The notes under the pieces: generated by a model
Told to the model about the DNA's origin: nothing
The model's input: the letters and a program-made list of their open reading frames with translations, nothing else
The model's database searches: none
Made by a program: the position numbers and the translations under genes
Shown: one piece after another, positions 27,944 to 37,214 of the stretch
Numbering within the stretch: position 1 is the first letter of the stretch
Layout: the number at the start of each line of letters is the position of its first letter
Source of the DNA: Pelovirga terrestris
Lineage (GTDB): Bacteria; Desulfobacterota; Desulfuromonadia; Desulfuromonadales; Geopsychrobacteraceae
Assembly (NCBI RefSeq): GCF_014773365.1
Contig: NZ_JACWUN010000001.1
Location: forward strand, 186,001-250,000
Length of the DNA stretch: 64,000 nucleotides
Direction: 5' to 3'

Positions 27944-28219
27944 ATGTCGGATTTGAACTTTTCTGCCCAAGAATGGGAATCTCTTTGCGAACGTTGCGGC
28001 CGCTGCTGTTATGAAAAATACGAATATCGCGGGCAATTTTTTTACACCAAAACTTCTTGTGAATTTCTGGATCAACAAAGCCGGCAATGCCGCATTTATC
28101 ATGAGCGCCTGGAAAAACAGCCTGATTGCACATGCCTCACTCCGGAACTGGTTCGATCCGGGGTGCTGCCGGCGGATTGTCCTTATGTTACCATGTTGAA
28201 GAACGATCAGCGCGACTGA
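27944..28219 (+). CDS. YkgJ-like cysteine-cluster protein
   Basis: The 91-residue protein begins with a cysteine cluster (CERCGRCCYE) and continues with CEFLD, CRIYHERLEKQPDC and CPYV. This is the pattern of the YkgJ/UPF0153 zinc or iron-sulfur cluster family. The biochemical role is unknown. It lies in its own short transcription unit between the MFS gene (divergent) and the phosphohexomutase gene 90 bp downstream. Confidence 0.8.
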   Translation: MSDLNFSAQEWESLCERCGRCCYEKYEYRGQFFYTKTSCEFLDQQSRQCRIYHERLEKQPDCTCLTPELVRSGVLPADCPYVTMLKNDQRD

Positions 28220-28310
28220 GCTATCTTCTACGCCACCAATACCAGATTGCTACCTGAGCCGAGTATGTTTTGATACAGACCGGCAATTTTTTCAAGGAGA
28301 TATAATAAAA

Positions 28311-29729
28311 ATGACGCAGATTAAATTTGGAACTTCCGGCTGGCGGGCAATTTTATGTGACGATTTTACCTTCAATAATGTCAGAGCGGTCAGTCGTGCC
28401 ATAGCTGACTACCTGAATCACGCAGGGATTTCTGACCAGGGTGTCGTCATCGGCTATGATGCTCGCTTTATGGGGAAAGATTTTGCCCGGGAGACAGTTG
28501 GCGTTCTGGCTGCCGCTGGAATCCCTTCCTTTCTATGTGAGCGCGACACCCCGACCCCGGTCATCGCTCATGAATTGCTGCGGCGTAAAGCCGCAGGCGC
28601 CATCAATTTTACCGCCAGTCATAACCCCCACACCTACAACGGCATCAAGTTTTCGCCTGCCTGGGGAGGGCCGGCATTGCCGGAGACAACCAACGATATT
28701 GAAGCGCGCGCCAATGCCCTGCAGGACAAGGATATCCCGGTGATGGATCTTGATAAGGCCAAAGCTGAGACCTTTTATACCGAAATCGACCCACTACCAG
28801 CCTATTTTGACACGTTAAAGCAGCTGATCGATTTTAATGCCATTGCCGGATCAGGTCTGCGCATTGCGGTTAATCCTCTCTATGGTACCGGGCGTGGTTA
28901 TCTCGATACCCTGCTTGAGCAAGCTGGCGTACCGGTTGTCACCATCAATGCCCACCTTGACCCTTATTTCGGCGGAGAGCCACCGGAACCTGCTGAAGCC
29001 CATATTGCTGATTTTATCAAACTGATAAAGGATGACAACCAAATCGGCCTGGGCCTTGCCACGGATGGTGATGCTGATCGCTTTGGTATTGTCGATAGCG
29101 ATGGAACCTACATTGAACCAAACTATATTCTGGCATTACTCTTTGACTACATGATCCGCCGTAAGGGGTTGACGGGCGACGCTGCCCGCAGCGTCGCAAC
29201 CTCCCACCTGATCGATGCGGTCGCAGCTTATCATCAGGTCAAGGTGCTTGAAACACCGGTCGGGTTTAAATTTATCGGTGAATATATCAGTGCCGGAAAG
29301 ATTCTGATTGGTGGTGAGGAAAGCGCCGGTCTGACGGTTCGCGGCCATGTGCCGGAAAAAGACGGTATTCTTGCCTGCTTGCTGGTGGCAGAGATGGTAG
29401 CCGTTGAGCGAAAATCTCTCAAAGAGCTGCTTGCTGACTTGTACGGACGGGTAGGGGCCTTTTACACGCGCCGGGTTAACATCCATCTGTCGGCTGAGTT
29501 GGAAGCTAACCTGCCGGCTAAATTGGAAAATCCCCCTGCAGACATTGATGGGCGCAGCATAACCGAGGTGGTCCGCATCGATGGTAATAAATTTTTGTTT
29601 GCTGATGGCTCGTGGATGCTGTTTCGTAAGTCGGGAACTGAACCGTTGGTCAGGCTATATGCTGAAGCCTCGAGTGAAGAGATCCTGCAGCAACTGATTG
29701 TCGCCGGCAAGAATTTTATTCTCAGTTAG
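28311..29729 (+). CDS. Phosphoglucomutase/phosphomannomutase family protein
   Basis: The 472-residue alpha-D-phosphohexomutase has the phosphoserine loop TASHNPHTYNG (near residue 105), the metal loop DGDADRFGIVD (near 250), the sugar-binding GGEESAGL and the phosphate-binding RKSGTEPLVRLY. All catalytic parts are intact. It interconverts hexose 1- and 6-phosphates; whether the sugar is glucose, mannose or glucosamine cannot be settled by eye. AGGAGA lies ten bases upstream of the ATG. An intrinsic terminator follows at 29766-29807. Confidence 0.88.
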   Translation: MTQIKFGTSGWRAILCDDFTFNNVRAVSRAIADYLNHAGISDQGVVIGYDARFMGKDFARETVGVLAAAGIPSFLCERDTPTPVIAHELLRRKAAGAINFTASHNPHTYNGIKFSPAWGGPALPETTNDIEARANALQDKDIPVMDLDKAKAETFYTEIDPLPAYFDTLKQLIDFNAIAGSGLRIAVNPLYGTGRGYLDTLLEQAGVPVVTINAHLDPYFGGEPPEPAEAHIADFIKLIKDDNQIGLGLATDGDADRFGIVDSDGTYIEPNYILALLFDYMIRRKGLTGDAARSVATSHLIDAVAAYHQVKVLETPVGFKFIGEYISAGKILIGGEESAGLTVRGHVPEKDGILACLLVAEMVAVERKSLKELLADLYGRVGAFYTRRVNIHLSAELEANLPAKLENPPADIDGRSITEVVRIDGNKFLFADGSWMLFRKSGTEPLVRLYAEASSEEILQQLIVAGKNFILS

Positions 29730-29765
29730 GCCAAACGCATACGCTGCCTGAGGTTATTGATCGGC

Positions 29766-29807
29766 AAAGGGTTAAGGTAATCGGCACTAGCCACCTTAAC
29801 CCTTTTT
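29766..29807 (+). terminator. Intrinsic terminator of the phosphohexomutase gene
   Basis: A 13-bp perfect stem (AAAGGGTTAAGGT and its complement) with a 14-base loop runs into a T run. The right arm abuts dispersed element copy D. Confidence 0.85.
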
Positions 29808-29862
29808 AACTAATCAGCTCTGTCCTTGCCACAGGTTTCTCGACCCGGAGCTGAACAGATAC
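29806..29862 (+). repeat. Dispersed element copy D (short form, 57 bp)
   Basis: The ends are TTAACTAATCAGCTC and GAGCTGAACAGATAC. The inner part keeps TGTCCTTGCCACAGG and TCGACCCGG of the family. It overlaps the tail of the terminator before it. Confidence 0.65.
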
Positions 29863-29890
29863 AACCCTTTTTATGTAAGTACCAGTACCT

Positions 29891-30247
29891 TTAATGGTGA
29901 CTACGTACCCAATCATCCAGTTTTTCGCTAATCTCTTCAGGAAGATCGATAAATTTTATACCCATCCCGGCTTCAAAAGGAAGGTGGCTGCCAAAGGGGC
30001 GTTTCCAGATAACCTCGCACTGACAGCGTGCCGTGCCTTTAAGGGGAGCAGGAAGCTGAAATTCCAATTCAAGTTGCTGGCCCGGCTCAATCGGGTTAGT
30101 GGTAGCTATATACATGCCACTGCGGCTGATGTTTTTGCTGTAACCAAAAATCGTTGGCCGGCCTCCATGAACATGGACTTTCTGAATGATCAATGGGGCG
30201 CGCAAGTTTCGTCGTAGATCTGCAACTGGTCGTTCAATATCGTTCAT
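29891..30247 (-). CDS. PilZ-domain protein
   Basis: The 118-residue protein is a single PilZ domain. The c-di-GMP motifs are RRNLRAPL (RxxxR) and NISRSGMYI (D/NxSxxG), with a following beta-barrel and a final KFIDLPEEI helix. It should bind cyclic di-GMP and relay it to a partner. No motility or polysaccharide genes adjoin it. It is monocistronic and divergent from the TetR gene. Confidence 0.88.
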   Translation of the reverse strand: MNDIERPVADLRRNLRAPLIIQKVHVHGGRPTIFGYSKNISRSGMYIATTNPIEPGQQLELEFQLPAPLKGTARCQCEVIWKRPFGSHLPFEAGMGIKFIDLPEEISEKLDDWVRSHH

Positions 30248-30335
30248 TGTTGATAACTCTCTACAGGTTGTTGGTGCTTTTCATTTGATTGAGCGCACTA
30301 TGCCATAATTATTTTTTGTTGTCTTGGCTCTTTTG

Positions 30336-30377
30336 TTGACCTGTAGCTGATTTCAGGTAAACTCGACTCAGTTCGAG
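30336..30377 (+). promoter_or_regulatory. Promoter and candidate TetR operator of the efflux operon
   Basis: TTGACC (30336-30341) and TAAACT (30358-30363) are spaced by 16 bp. The palindrome CTCGA-CTCAGT-TCGAG (30362-30377) overlaps the end of the -10 and the start region, 20 bp before the regulator ATG. That placement suits autorepression by the encoded TetR protein. Confidence 0.5.
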
Positions 30378-30396
30378 ATTTATCCCGGAGTTTATC

Positions 30397-30996
30397 ATGG
30401 GCGGCATAAGAGAACAAAAAAAACAGCAAACCAGGCGGGCTATTGAAACGGCTGCCATTGACCTGTTCAGCCGTAAGGGTTTTGATGCCACCAGTATGGA
30501 CGATATTGCTTCTGCAGCAGGAGTCGGCAAGGCAACGATCTACGGTTATTTTCCAGCTAAAGACGATATCTTTCTGCATTACTGCGACGATCGTCTGGTA
30601 ACAGCATTCAATCAGTTTAAAGAACAGCAATCAGCGGATATCTCCTTTGTCGAATATCTGATTGCTTTTTTTATGATCAAGTTTGCTTCTATTACTGAAA
30701 ATCGTGAATTTGGTCGATTGTTACTACGTGAGATGCTGTTTCCCAGAGAAGCCACTGACAAGGTTCGCGACCATAATCAACGCTACTTTGACATTCTTGA
30801 AGGGGTATTTTCTGTCGCTGAAAAGCGCGGTGAAATTTTACCTGATCTCGACCATTTCATGTTATCAGGTCATTTTTTCTCCCTCTATGTGGGCCTGCTG
30901 GCCGGTTGGTACGGCTGTTATTTTAATCAACTGGAAGAGGTAGAACAAAATATGCGAACCCTCTTTGAGCAGGTTTGTCATGGGATCAAGCCGTGA
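30397..30996 (+). CDS. TetR-family transcriptional regulator
   Basis: The 199-residue protein has a TetR N-terminal HTH: AIETAAIDLFSRKGFDATSM, then IASAAGVGKATIYGYFPAKD, residues about 10-55. The C-terminal ligand domain is helical and unassigned. It is the first gene of the efflux operon, and its stop overlaps the TolC gene's GTG start (GTGA). It likely represses the operon through the palindrome at 30362-30377. The inducer is unknown. Confidence 0.9.
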   Translation: MGGIREQKKQQTRRAIETAAIDLFSRKGFDATSMDDIASAAGVGKATIYGYFPAKDDIFLHYCDDRLVTAFNQFKEQQSADISFVEYLIAFFMIKFASITENREFGRLLLREMLFPREATDKVRDHNQRYFDILEGVFSVAEKRGEILPDLDHFMLSGHFFSLYVGLLAGWYGCYFNQLEEVEQNMRTLFEQVCHGIKP

Positions 30997-32504
30997 AAAC
31001 GTCATCGGCCGTTTTATTTGCCCTGTTTGGTCTTTTCTGTCCGCTTCTTTCCTGGTCAGCACCATCTTCCCTCAATGAACTGATTGTCCTGGGGTTGCGA
31101 ACCAATACCGAATTACAGATCAACCAGCTAGAGATTAACAAGGCGCACCAGGCCATTGTGATTGAACAGGCGATGTTCGATCCTGAAGCCTTTACCCTGA
31201 TCGAATACGAACAAGGCCGGGTTCCTTTTGTTAATGATCCGTTCTATGGACGAATGATGACCCGCCAATACCAGGGTGCCATCGGACTACGGCAGCGTTT
31301 CACCACCGGCATGACCGCCTCGGCCCGCCTGCTAACCGAGCGGTTCAGTGGATTTGATGCCTCAAGTACCCTTGATCCCCGTTATCGCAGCTCCCTGGTG
31401 CTTGAATTCAATCAGCCGTTGCTGCGCAACGTTGGTCGGGTTGCCAACCGGACGGCAATAGATCGCGCCGGCTATCAGCTGCAACAGACAGAATTGGGAT
31501 TTCTCCTCCATGCCCAGCAATTGGCACTGCAGCTTGAATACGCCCTGCGCCGGCTGGCCTTGCATCGTCATATTACTGGTTTGAGAAATGAAGCCCTGAT
31601 ATTGGCAGAACGTCTGGTGGAGTTTAATCGCCGCCGCTTTGATGAGGGATTGGTCGCTATCACAGAAATTCAGGGTGCCGAGGCCACCCTGGCGCAACGC
31701 CATTTACTGCTGGCCCAGGCACAACAAGAGCACGATCTACTTTACGAACAGCTGAATCGTCAACTGGGAGGACAGCTTCCGGCTGAATTTAATCCACTTC
31801 CCCTATTTGCTGATGAGATGACTCCTGGAACCAACGTCAACGCATATCCGGTACTGCTGGAGACTGCCCGCGCCAAGCGACTGGATCGGCAGATTGCCCA
31901 ATTGTCCCTGGCCAGTCAGCAGCGGCAACTTGACTTTTATCATCAGCAGCTTAAACCCCAGCTTGATCTGCGCCTGCAGGCCGGTCTTAATGGTTTGGCC
32001 GGCAGGCAACCAACGGACACTCCTTATCGTGGCGACTGGGGAGATTCATTTACCAGTTTGAGCAGCGCCGATGGATACCAGTGGGGCGTTGCTCTGGAAT
32101 TTTCCATTCCCTTGGGCAATCGCGCCGCCCAATCACGCCAGCGCCAGGCCCAGGTAACTGTTCAGCAGCAGCACTACCGAATCAGCGATCTTGATCTGAA
32201 TATCCGTACACAGATTCGAGAAGGGTTGCTGGAATTGAAGCATGCTCTGGAACAGCAGAGAATTAGCGCTGAATTTGAACGTCTGGCGTCCATCGCCCTG
32301 AGGCAGGAACAGCGCCGACTGGATGAAGGCCTTTCCGATACCTTCAGGTTGGTATCTTTTCAAGACAAGATGATAGATGCCCGGATTGCGCGACTGCAAG
32401 CCGATACCGCCTGCCATCTGGCCCACGCCAATTTGACATTCGTGATTGGCGAAATTTTTGATCGGTATCAGCTTTATCTGGATGCTAACGGGGAGGTTTT
32501 TTAA
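30993..32504 (+). CDS. TolC-family outer membrane efflux protein
   Basis: From GTG 30993 the protein has 503 residues and a clear signal peptide (SSAVLFALFGLFCPLLSWSA). An OEP-type repeat follows: long helices (NRTAIDRAGYQLQQTELGFL, EALILAERLVEFNRRRFDEG) and beta segments. The GTG overlaps the TetR stop, which decides the start over an ATG at 30975 that would spoil the signal peptide. It forms the outer-membrane channel for the adaptor and permease encoded next. Confidence 0.88.
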   Translation: MKTSSAVLFALFGLFCPLLSWSAPSSLNELIVLGLRTNTELQINQLEINKAHQAIVIEQAMFDPEAFTLIEYEQGRVPFVNDPFYGRMMTRQYQGAIGLRQRFTTGMTASARLLTERFSGFDASSTLDPRYRSSLVLEFNQPLLRNVGRVANRTAIDRAGYQLQQTELGFLLHAQQLALQLEYALRRLALHRHITGLRNEALILAERLVEFNRRRFDEGLVAITEIQGAEATLAQRHLLLAQAQQEHDLLYEQLNRQLGGQLPAEFNPLPLFADEMTPGTNVNAYPVLLETARAKRLDRQIAQLSLASQQRQLDFYHQQLKPQLDLRLQAGLNGLAGRQPTDTPYRGDWGDSFTSLSSADGYQWGVALEFSIPLGNRAAQSRQRQAQVTVQQQHYRISDLDLNIRTQIREGLLELKHALEQQRISAEFERLASIALRQEQRRLDEGLSDTFRLVSFQDKMIDARIARLQADTACHLAHANLTFVIGEIFDRYQLYLDANGEVF

Positions 32505-32507
32505 GCC

Positions 32508-33572
32508 GTGACTATGAGGAAATTATCTATCTGCGTCCCGCTGGTGCTGTCGTTGGTTCTGTTATTGATCAGTGGTTGTGATTCCCCTCCACCGGTTACC
32601 GGCGAGACCGACAACCAGCGGCGGGTCAATGTGGTGACCCAATCCCTGGTTCCTGTTGATCTGACCGAAACCTTTACGTTACCCGCGCGGGTACAGGCGC
32701 GCGACGATCTGACCCTCTCAGCTGAAGTTGCCGGCACCGTAGTAAACACACCTGTCCGCGAAGGGATGAGGGTGGTTCAAGGACAAGTACTTATTGAAAT
32801 TGATTCCAGCGTCATTCGTGCCCAATTGGAACGTGAAACCGAGAATGTTGCGGTACTGATGGCGCGGCGTGATCGCATGCAACGCCTGGCAACGGAGGGG
32901 TTGGTCAGTCAGCAGGAGCTTGAAGATGTCAATAACGGCTTGACCGCAGCACACACTGGATTAGAACAGGCACGAATTCAGTTAAACAAAACGACCCTGC
33001 GCTCACCGATTGACGGCATGGTGGATCGCCGACTGGTTGATGTCGGTGAATATGTCGATCCCGGCAAGCCGCTGCTGCGGCTGATTTCGATTGAGCAATT
33101 AGAGGTAATTGCCGATGTCCCGGAAAAAGATGTGGGTTTTTTAAAGCCGGGGCAACTGGTAACCATCACTCCGGCGATTATTCATGGCGATCAGGCTGAG
33201 CCCCTCAAGGCAATTATTGAATATATTGCCTTTGTTGCCGATGAGGTTTCCCGTACTTATCACACCCGAATGATAATCGAACAACCCGGCGGCATTTTAC
33301 GGCCGGGGATGATTGCCCGCGCCACCTTTATCCGTCAGGAGCATCGGCAGGCATTGGTTGTGCCGTTGTTCTCAGTGCTTGACCGGCGTAACACCAAGAT
33401 CGCCTACATTGTTGAAGATGGTTATGCTCGTGAGGTTGAGGTTGTCACCGGCAGCTCGGTTGGCCGACAACTGGTGGTGCGCAGTGGCCTTGAAGCAGGC
33501 CAGCAACTGGTGATCAAGGGGCAGCAGTTGCTGATTGATGGGGTAGCCGTTAACCAAGGAGAAGCACGGTAA
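32508..33572 (+). CDS. RND efflux periplasmic adaptor (membrane fusion protein), lipoprotein
   Basis: The 354-residue adaptor has a lipoprotein signal with lipobox ISGC (Cys near residue 24). A barrel-sandwich lipoyl half (LTLSAEVAGTVVNTPVREGM) and an alpha-hairpin (about 105-150) lead to the second half NKTTLRSPIDGMVDRRLVDVGEYV. A beta-barrel and membrane-proximal domain follow. The start is GTG 32508 or ATG 32514. Its stop overlaps the permease ATG (TAATG). It links the TolC channel to the RND pump. Confidence 0.9.
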   Translation: MTMRKLSICVPLVLSLVLLLISGCDSPPPVTGETDNQRRVNVVTQSLVPVDLTETFTLPARVQARDDLTLSAEVAGTVVNTPVREGMRVVQGQVLIEIDSSVIRAQLERETENVAVLMARRDRMQRLATEGLVSQQELEDVNNGLTAAHTGLEQARIQLNKTTLRSPIDGMVDRRLVDVGEYVDPGKPLLRLISIEQLEVIADVPEKDVGFLKPGQLVTITPAIIHGDQAEPLKAIIEYIAFVADEVSRTYHTRMIIEQPGGILRPGMIARATFIRQEHRQALVVPLFSVLDRRNTKIAYIVEDGYAREVEVVTGSSVGRQLVVRSGLEAGQQLVIKGQQLLIDGVAVNQGEAR

Positions 33573-36500
33573 TGTTGATTACTGATGCCTCGGTTAACCG
33601 GCGCAGCACCATCTTTTCATTGATGCTGATCATTGTCATTGCCGGCATTTACAGTTATCTCGCCCTGCCGCGCGAATCGACCCCCGATGTCACGGTACCC
33701 TATGTGTTAGTGGTGACTCCCTATGAAGGGGTGGCCCCGGTTGATATTGAAAGTCTGATTACCCATCCGATTGAGCGTAAACTGAAAGGCTTGAAAGACG
33801 TCGACAATATCCGTTCGGTCAGTGCCGAGGGCTCATCGATGATCATTATCGAATTTATGCCCGATGTGGATATTGATCTGGCCTTGCAGTGGGTACGAGA
33901 CAAGGTCGATCAAGCAAAAGGGGATCTGCCAAGAAATCTGGAAAACGACCCGATTGTGCAGGAGATTAACCTGTCCGAGTTTCCTATTCTGATGGTGTCG
34001 GTTGCCGGCATAGCCGATGAAACAGTACTGAAGAAAGTCGGTGAGGAGCTGCAGGACTGGATTCAGACCATTCCCGGGGTTTTGGATGTGGTATTAAGTG
34101 GCGGGCGCGAGCGTGAAATTCGCGTTGAGTTTGATCCCGACCGCATGTTTGGCTATGAAATTTCCCTGGCTGAAGTGATTCGTGCCGTTGCGCGTGAGAA
34201 TGTCAATATACCGGGTGGCAGTATTGATATCGGCGAAGCCAAATACCTGCTGCGCATCCCCGGCGAATTCACTGATCCCAATGAAATTGATAATCTGGTG
34301 CTGACCAGGCGTGGCGGGCGCATCATCTATTTCAAAGATGTGGCAGATGTGGTTGACGCTTTTGAAGATCGCAGCAGCTATTCGCGTCTCAATGGTGATC
34401 AGAGTGTCACTCTAGCTATTAAAAAGCGTACCGGGGCCAATATTATTGACGTCGCTGACCGGGTCTTTGCCTTGCTGGCCGAGGCCGAACCGATGCTGCC
34501 ACCTGGTGTGGAACTGGCGGTTACCTTTAATCAGTCGGACGATATTCGCAACATGGTGCGCGACCTTGAGAATAATATTATCACCGGCCTGATACTGGTA
34601 GTCAGTGTTTTGTTCCTGTTTCTGGGCTTCCGCAATTCTTTTTTTGTCGGTTTGGCAATCCCATTTACCATGTTGATTGCTTTTGCCGTTCTTTATCTGC
34701 TCGACATTACCCTGAATATGGTTGTTCTGTTCAGCCTGATTCTCGCCCTCGGGATGCTGGTGGATAATGCTATCGTCATCGTCGAAAATATTTATCGCCA
34801 CATGCAAAGCGGGACCAGTGGTGAGCAGGCGTCAAAAATTGCAGTGTCTGAGGTTGGCTGGCCGGTGATCAGTTCAACCGTAACAACCCTCTGTGCTTTT
34901 TTTCCGCTGCTGTTCTGGCCCGGGATTATGGGTGAGTTTATGGCGTTCTTGCCCAAGACCCTGATTATCACCTTACTGGCTTCGTTGTTTGTGGCATTGG
35001 TTATTAACCCGACGATCTGTGCCCATATCATGAAAATTTCCCCGGACCGCCGCCTTAAGGATAAAAAGCTGCCGTTGATTCTTAAAGCTTATGCCTGGTC
35101 TTTGGAGTTTGCCCTGCGTCATCGTTTGCTGGTTGTTCTGGCATCATTACTCATGCTGGTTGGCATCACCACCCTCTATATCATGTTTGATCACGGGATA
35201 GAATTATTCCCTGATACGGAACCCAATCGCGCCTTTGTCGAAATTGAAGCGCCGGTTGGCACCAACCTCGACACCTCTGATCTGCTGGCACGAACAGTGG
35301 AAGCAATCGCATTGGCTGAGCCTGACATCAATTTTGTGATCACCGATGTCGGCACCACCAACAGCGATGATGGTGGCGGTGGTAGTGTGCTCTCCAATTT
35401 GAGCAAGATCTCTTTGGAGTTTGTTGATCGTCATGAACGCAAGGCTCTGGCGATTGACGTGCTGGAGCGGATCCGCCAGGCAGTTGCGTCGATTCCAGGC
35501 GCGCATTTTGTTGTAGAACAACAGCAACAGGGTCCCCCCACCGGCCCTCCGGTCAACATTGAGGTCAGCGGCGAAGACATCGATGTCATTGAGGGCTTGG
35601 TCAAAGAGATCCGTCAACGAATCGTGTCGGTTCCGGGATTAGTCGATCTGCAGGACGACCTGGCGCGGGCGCAGCCGGAAATACGGATAGTTGTTGATCG
35701 TGAAAAAGCCAGTCTGCTGCAGCTGTCAACCTCCGACATATCGGAAATGGCCAAGGCCGCCATCAGCGGCACCAAGCTCGGGGTTTTTCGGGAAGGGGAA
35801 GATGAGTACGATATTGTCGCGCGCTTCCCGCCGGCACGGCGTCAATATCTTGCGGATATTGAAAACCTGCTGATCCCAGCCGAAACCGGGATACCTGTTC
35901 CCCTGTCGACCGTTGCCCACGTGGAAACCGGGGTAGGTTTCGGTTCGATCCGCCATCTTGATTTGAAACGTGTTGCCACCCTGTCAGCTGAAACCTACGG
36001 GCGCAACAGCAACGAAGTGCTGATGGAGATTCAGGGACGTCTTGCCGACTTACGCCTGCCCAATGGTTATCTTATCGCCTATTCAGGTGAACAGGAGGAA
36101 CAAAACAAGGCGACATCCTTTTTATCCAAAGCCTTTATTGGCGCCGTATTGCTGATCATGCTGGTGCTGGTGACCCAGTTCAATTCCCTGTTGCAGGCGT
36201 TAATTGTCATGACTACGGTTGTTCTTTCGCTGACCGGGGTCTTTCTCGGTCTGCTGATTACCGCCAAGCCCTTTGGCATTATCATGACCGGGATCGGCGC
36301 CATTTCTCTGGCTGGAGTTGTTGTTAACAACGCCATCGTCCTCATCGACTATACCAATCAGCTGATGCGTAGCGGCATGGATACCTTTGCCGCCATTATG
36401 CGTGCCGGCATGGTGCGCTTTCGCCCGGTATTGCTCACTGCAGCAACGACAATTCTGGGGCTGCTACCCATGGCTCTCGGGGTCAGTTTCGATTTTCACA

Positions 36501-36670
36501 CCTTCGGTTGGGAAATTGGTGGAGAATCTTCGGAATGGTGGGGCCCTATGGCTGTTGCGGTTATTTTCGGACTCGCCTTTGCCACCCTGTTGACCCTGAT
36601 TGTGGTACCGGTGCTTTATTCACTGGCCGATTCCCTGCGTAATCGTTTCTGGTCAACGAAGAATGTTTAA
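33572..36670 (+). CDS. RND-family efflux permease (HAE1-like)
   Basis: The 1032-residue pump has the duplicated RND layout: a first span (STIFSLMLIIVIAGIYSYLAL), a large periplasmic porter domain, spans 2-6 (about 335-540), and a mirrored second half. Span 4 contains ALGMLVDNAIVIVENI and span 10 contains GVVVNNAIVLIDYTN. AcrB has two Asp at the span 4 site; this protein has Asp-Asn, a common variant. It should export drugs, lipids or other toxic compounds with proton antiport. It is the last gene of the TetR-TolC-adaptor-pump operon. Confidence 0.92.
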   Translation: MLITDASVNRRSTIFSLMLIIVIAGIYSYLALPRESTPDVTVPYVLVVTPYEGVAPVDIESLITHPIERKLKGLKDVDNIRSVSAEGSSMIIIEFMPDVDIDLALQWVRDKVDQAKGDLPRNLENDPIVQEINLSEFPILMVSVAGIADETVLKKVGEELQDWIQTIPGVLDVVLSGGREREIRVEFDPDRMFGYEISLAEVIRAVARENVNIPGGSIDIGEAKYLLRIPGEFTDPNEIDNLVLTRRGGRIIYFKDVADVVDAFEDRSSYSRLNGDQSVTLAIKKRTGANIIDVADRVFALLAEAEPMLPPGVELAVTFNQSDDIRNMVRDLENNIITGLILVVSVLFLFLGFRNSFFVGLAIPFTMLIAFAVLYLLDITLNMVVLFSLILALGMLVDNAIVIVENIYRHMQSGTSGEQASKIAVSEVGWPVISSTVTTLCAFFPLLFWPGIMGEFMAFLPKTLIITLLASLFVALVINPTICAHIMKISPDRRLKDKKLPLILKAYAWSLEFALRHRLLVVLASLLMLVGITTLYIMFDHGIELFPDTEPNRAFVEIEAPVGTNLDTSDLLARTVEAIALAEPDINFVITDVGTTNSDDGGGGSVLSNLSKISLEFVDRHERKALAIDVLERIRQAVASIPGAHFVVEQQQQGPPTGPPVNIEVSGEDIDVIEGLVKEIRQRIVSVPGLVDLQDDLARAQPEIRIVVDREKASLLQLSTSDISEMAKAAISGTKLGVFREGEDEYDIVARFPPARRQYLADIENLLIPAETGIPVPLSTVAHVETGVGFGSIRHLDLKRVATLSAETYGRNSNEVLMEIQGRLADLRLPNGYLIAYSGEQEEQNKATSFLSKAFIGAVLLIMLVLVTQFNSLLQALIVMTTVVLSLTGVFLGLLITAKPFGIIMTGIGAISLAGVVVNNAIVLIDYTNQLMRSGMDTFAAIMRAGMVRFRPVLLTAATTILGLLPMALGVSFDFHTFGWEIGGESSEWWGPMAVAVIFGLAFATLLTLIVVPVLYSLADSLRNRFWSTKNV

Positions 36671-36688
36671 ATCCACTAAAAACCTTCT

Positions 36689-36795
36689 AGCCATCAAGAC
36701 TCCAAAGGCACCAAGAGAGACAAAAAAACGGATAGAGGTTAAAACAATAAAAGCGTTTACCTGATCTTCTTGGAGTTCTTGGTGTCTTGGTGGCT
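36689..36795. repeat. Inverted repeat of CACCAAGA-type sequence
   Basis: The left arm AGCCATCAAGACTCCAA...CACCAAGAGAG and the right arm, read on the minus strand as AGCCACCAAGACACCAAGAA, face each other across about 50 bp. Low-complexity CCACCAAGACACCAAGAA-like sequences are found between genes in many genomes. No frame is conserved through it. Confidence 0.5.
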
Positions 36796-36869
36796 GATTG
36801 ATTTTGCCGTTTAAAGGTTTTTCCTTGACGCTGTAAATGATCTTTGCTAGAAAATCGTTCTTCCTTCAT

Positions 36870-36944
36870 TGGGGCGTCGCCAAGCGGTAAGGCACCGGAT
36901 TTTGATTCCGGCATTCCCAGGTTCGAATCCTGGCGCCCCAGCCA
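36870..36944 (+). tRNA. tRNA-Gln(TTG)
   Basis: A cloverleaf is clear. The acceptor arms are TGGGGCG and CGCCCCA, with discriminator G and an encoded CCA (36942-36944). The anticodon stem CCGGA/TCCGG holds loop TTTTGAT with anticodon TTG (36902-36904). The T arm is CAGG-TTCGAAT-CCTG. The next 170 bp contain a repeat of its 3' end. Confidence 0.95.
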
Positions 36945-36971
36945 TTTTCTCAATTCAAAAACAATGTCATC

Positions 36972-37113
36972 CGCCAGGATTCGAAGCGCAGCGAGCGCTG
37001 ACTTAATGTCAGAAGAGCGGCCATGGATGGCCGCGTCAGTGAGCATAGGGGAGCCGACGCAGGAATCGCCATGACGGCGATGACGTAGTGGGCGAATCCT
37101 GGCGCCCCAGCCA
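36972..37113 (+). repeat. tRNA-Gln 3'-end-bearing hairpin element (142 bp)
   Basis: The element starts with CGCCAGGATTCG (36972-36983), the exact complement of CGAATCCTGGCG (37093-37104) at its other end. The right end continues to copy 21 bp of the tRNA-Gln 3' end including CCA (37093-37113 equals 36924-36944). Inside are three smaller hairpins: CTGAC/GTCAG (36999-37013), GCGGCCATGGATGGCCGC (37017-37034) and TCGCC/GGCGA (37066-37080). No integrase or frame is present. It may be a palindromic repetitive unit that uses the tRNA end, or a remnant attachment structure. Confidence 0.65.
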
Positions 37114-37214
37114 ACTTTCTATAATATGGTCCTGCTCGTAAATAAAATTCCCTTCGGTTGATTAATCTTTGGTTTTGAAGTAGATTTCACGGCTGACAAG
37201 TGAGGTATTTGCTG

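Noticed and set aside
33572-36670. RND pump as defective because AcrB's second span-4 Asp is Asn
   Set aside because: The VDNAIVIVEN form is widespread in functional RND families, so it is not evidence of loss.
36924-37113. attL/attR of an integrated phage or island
   Set aside because: Only 148 bp lie between the repeats, with no integrase or gene. The inverted copy is also unlike an att site. A scar remains possible.
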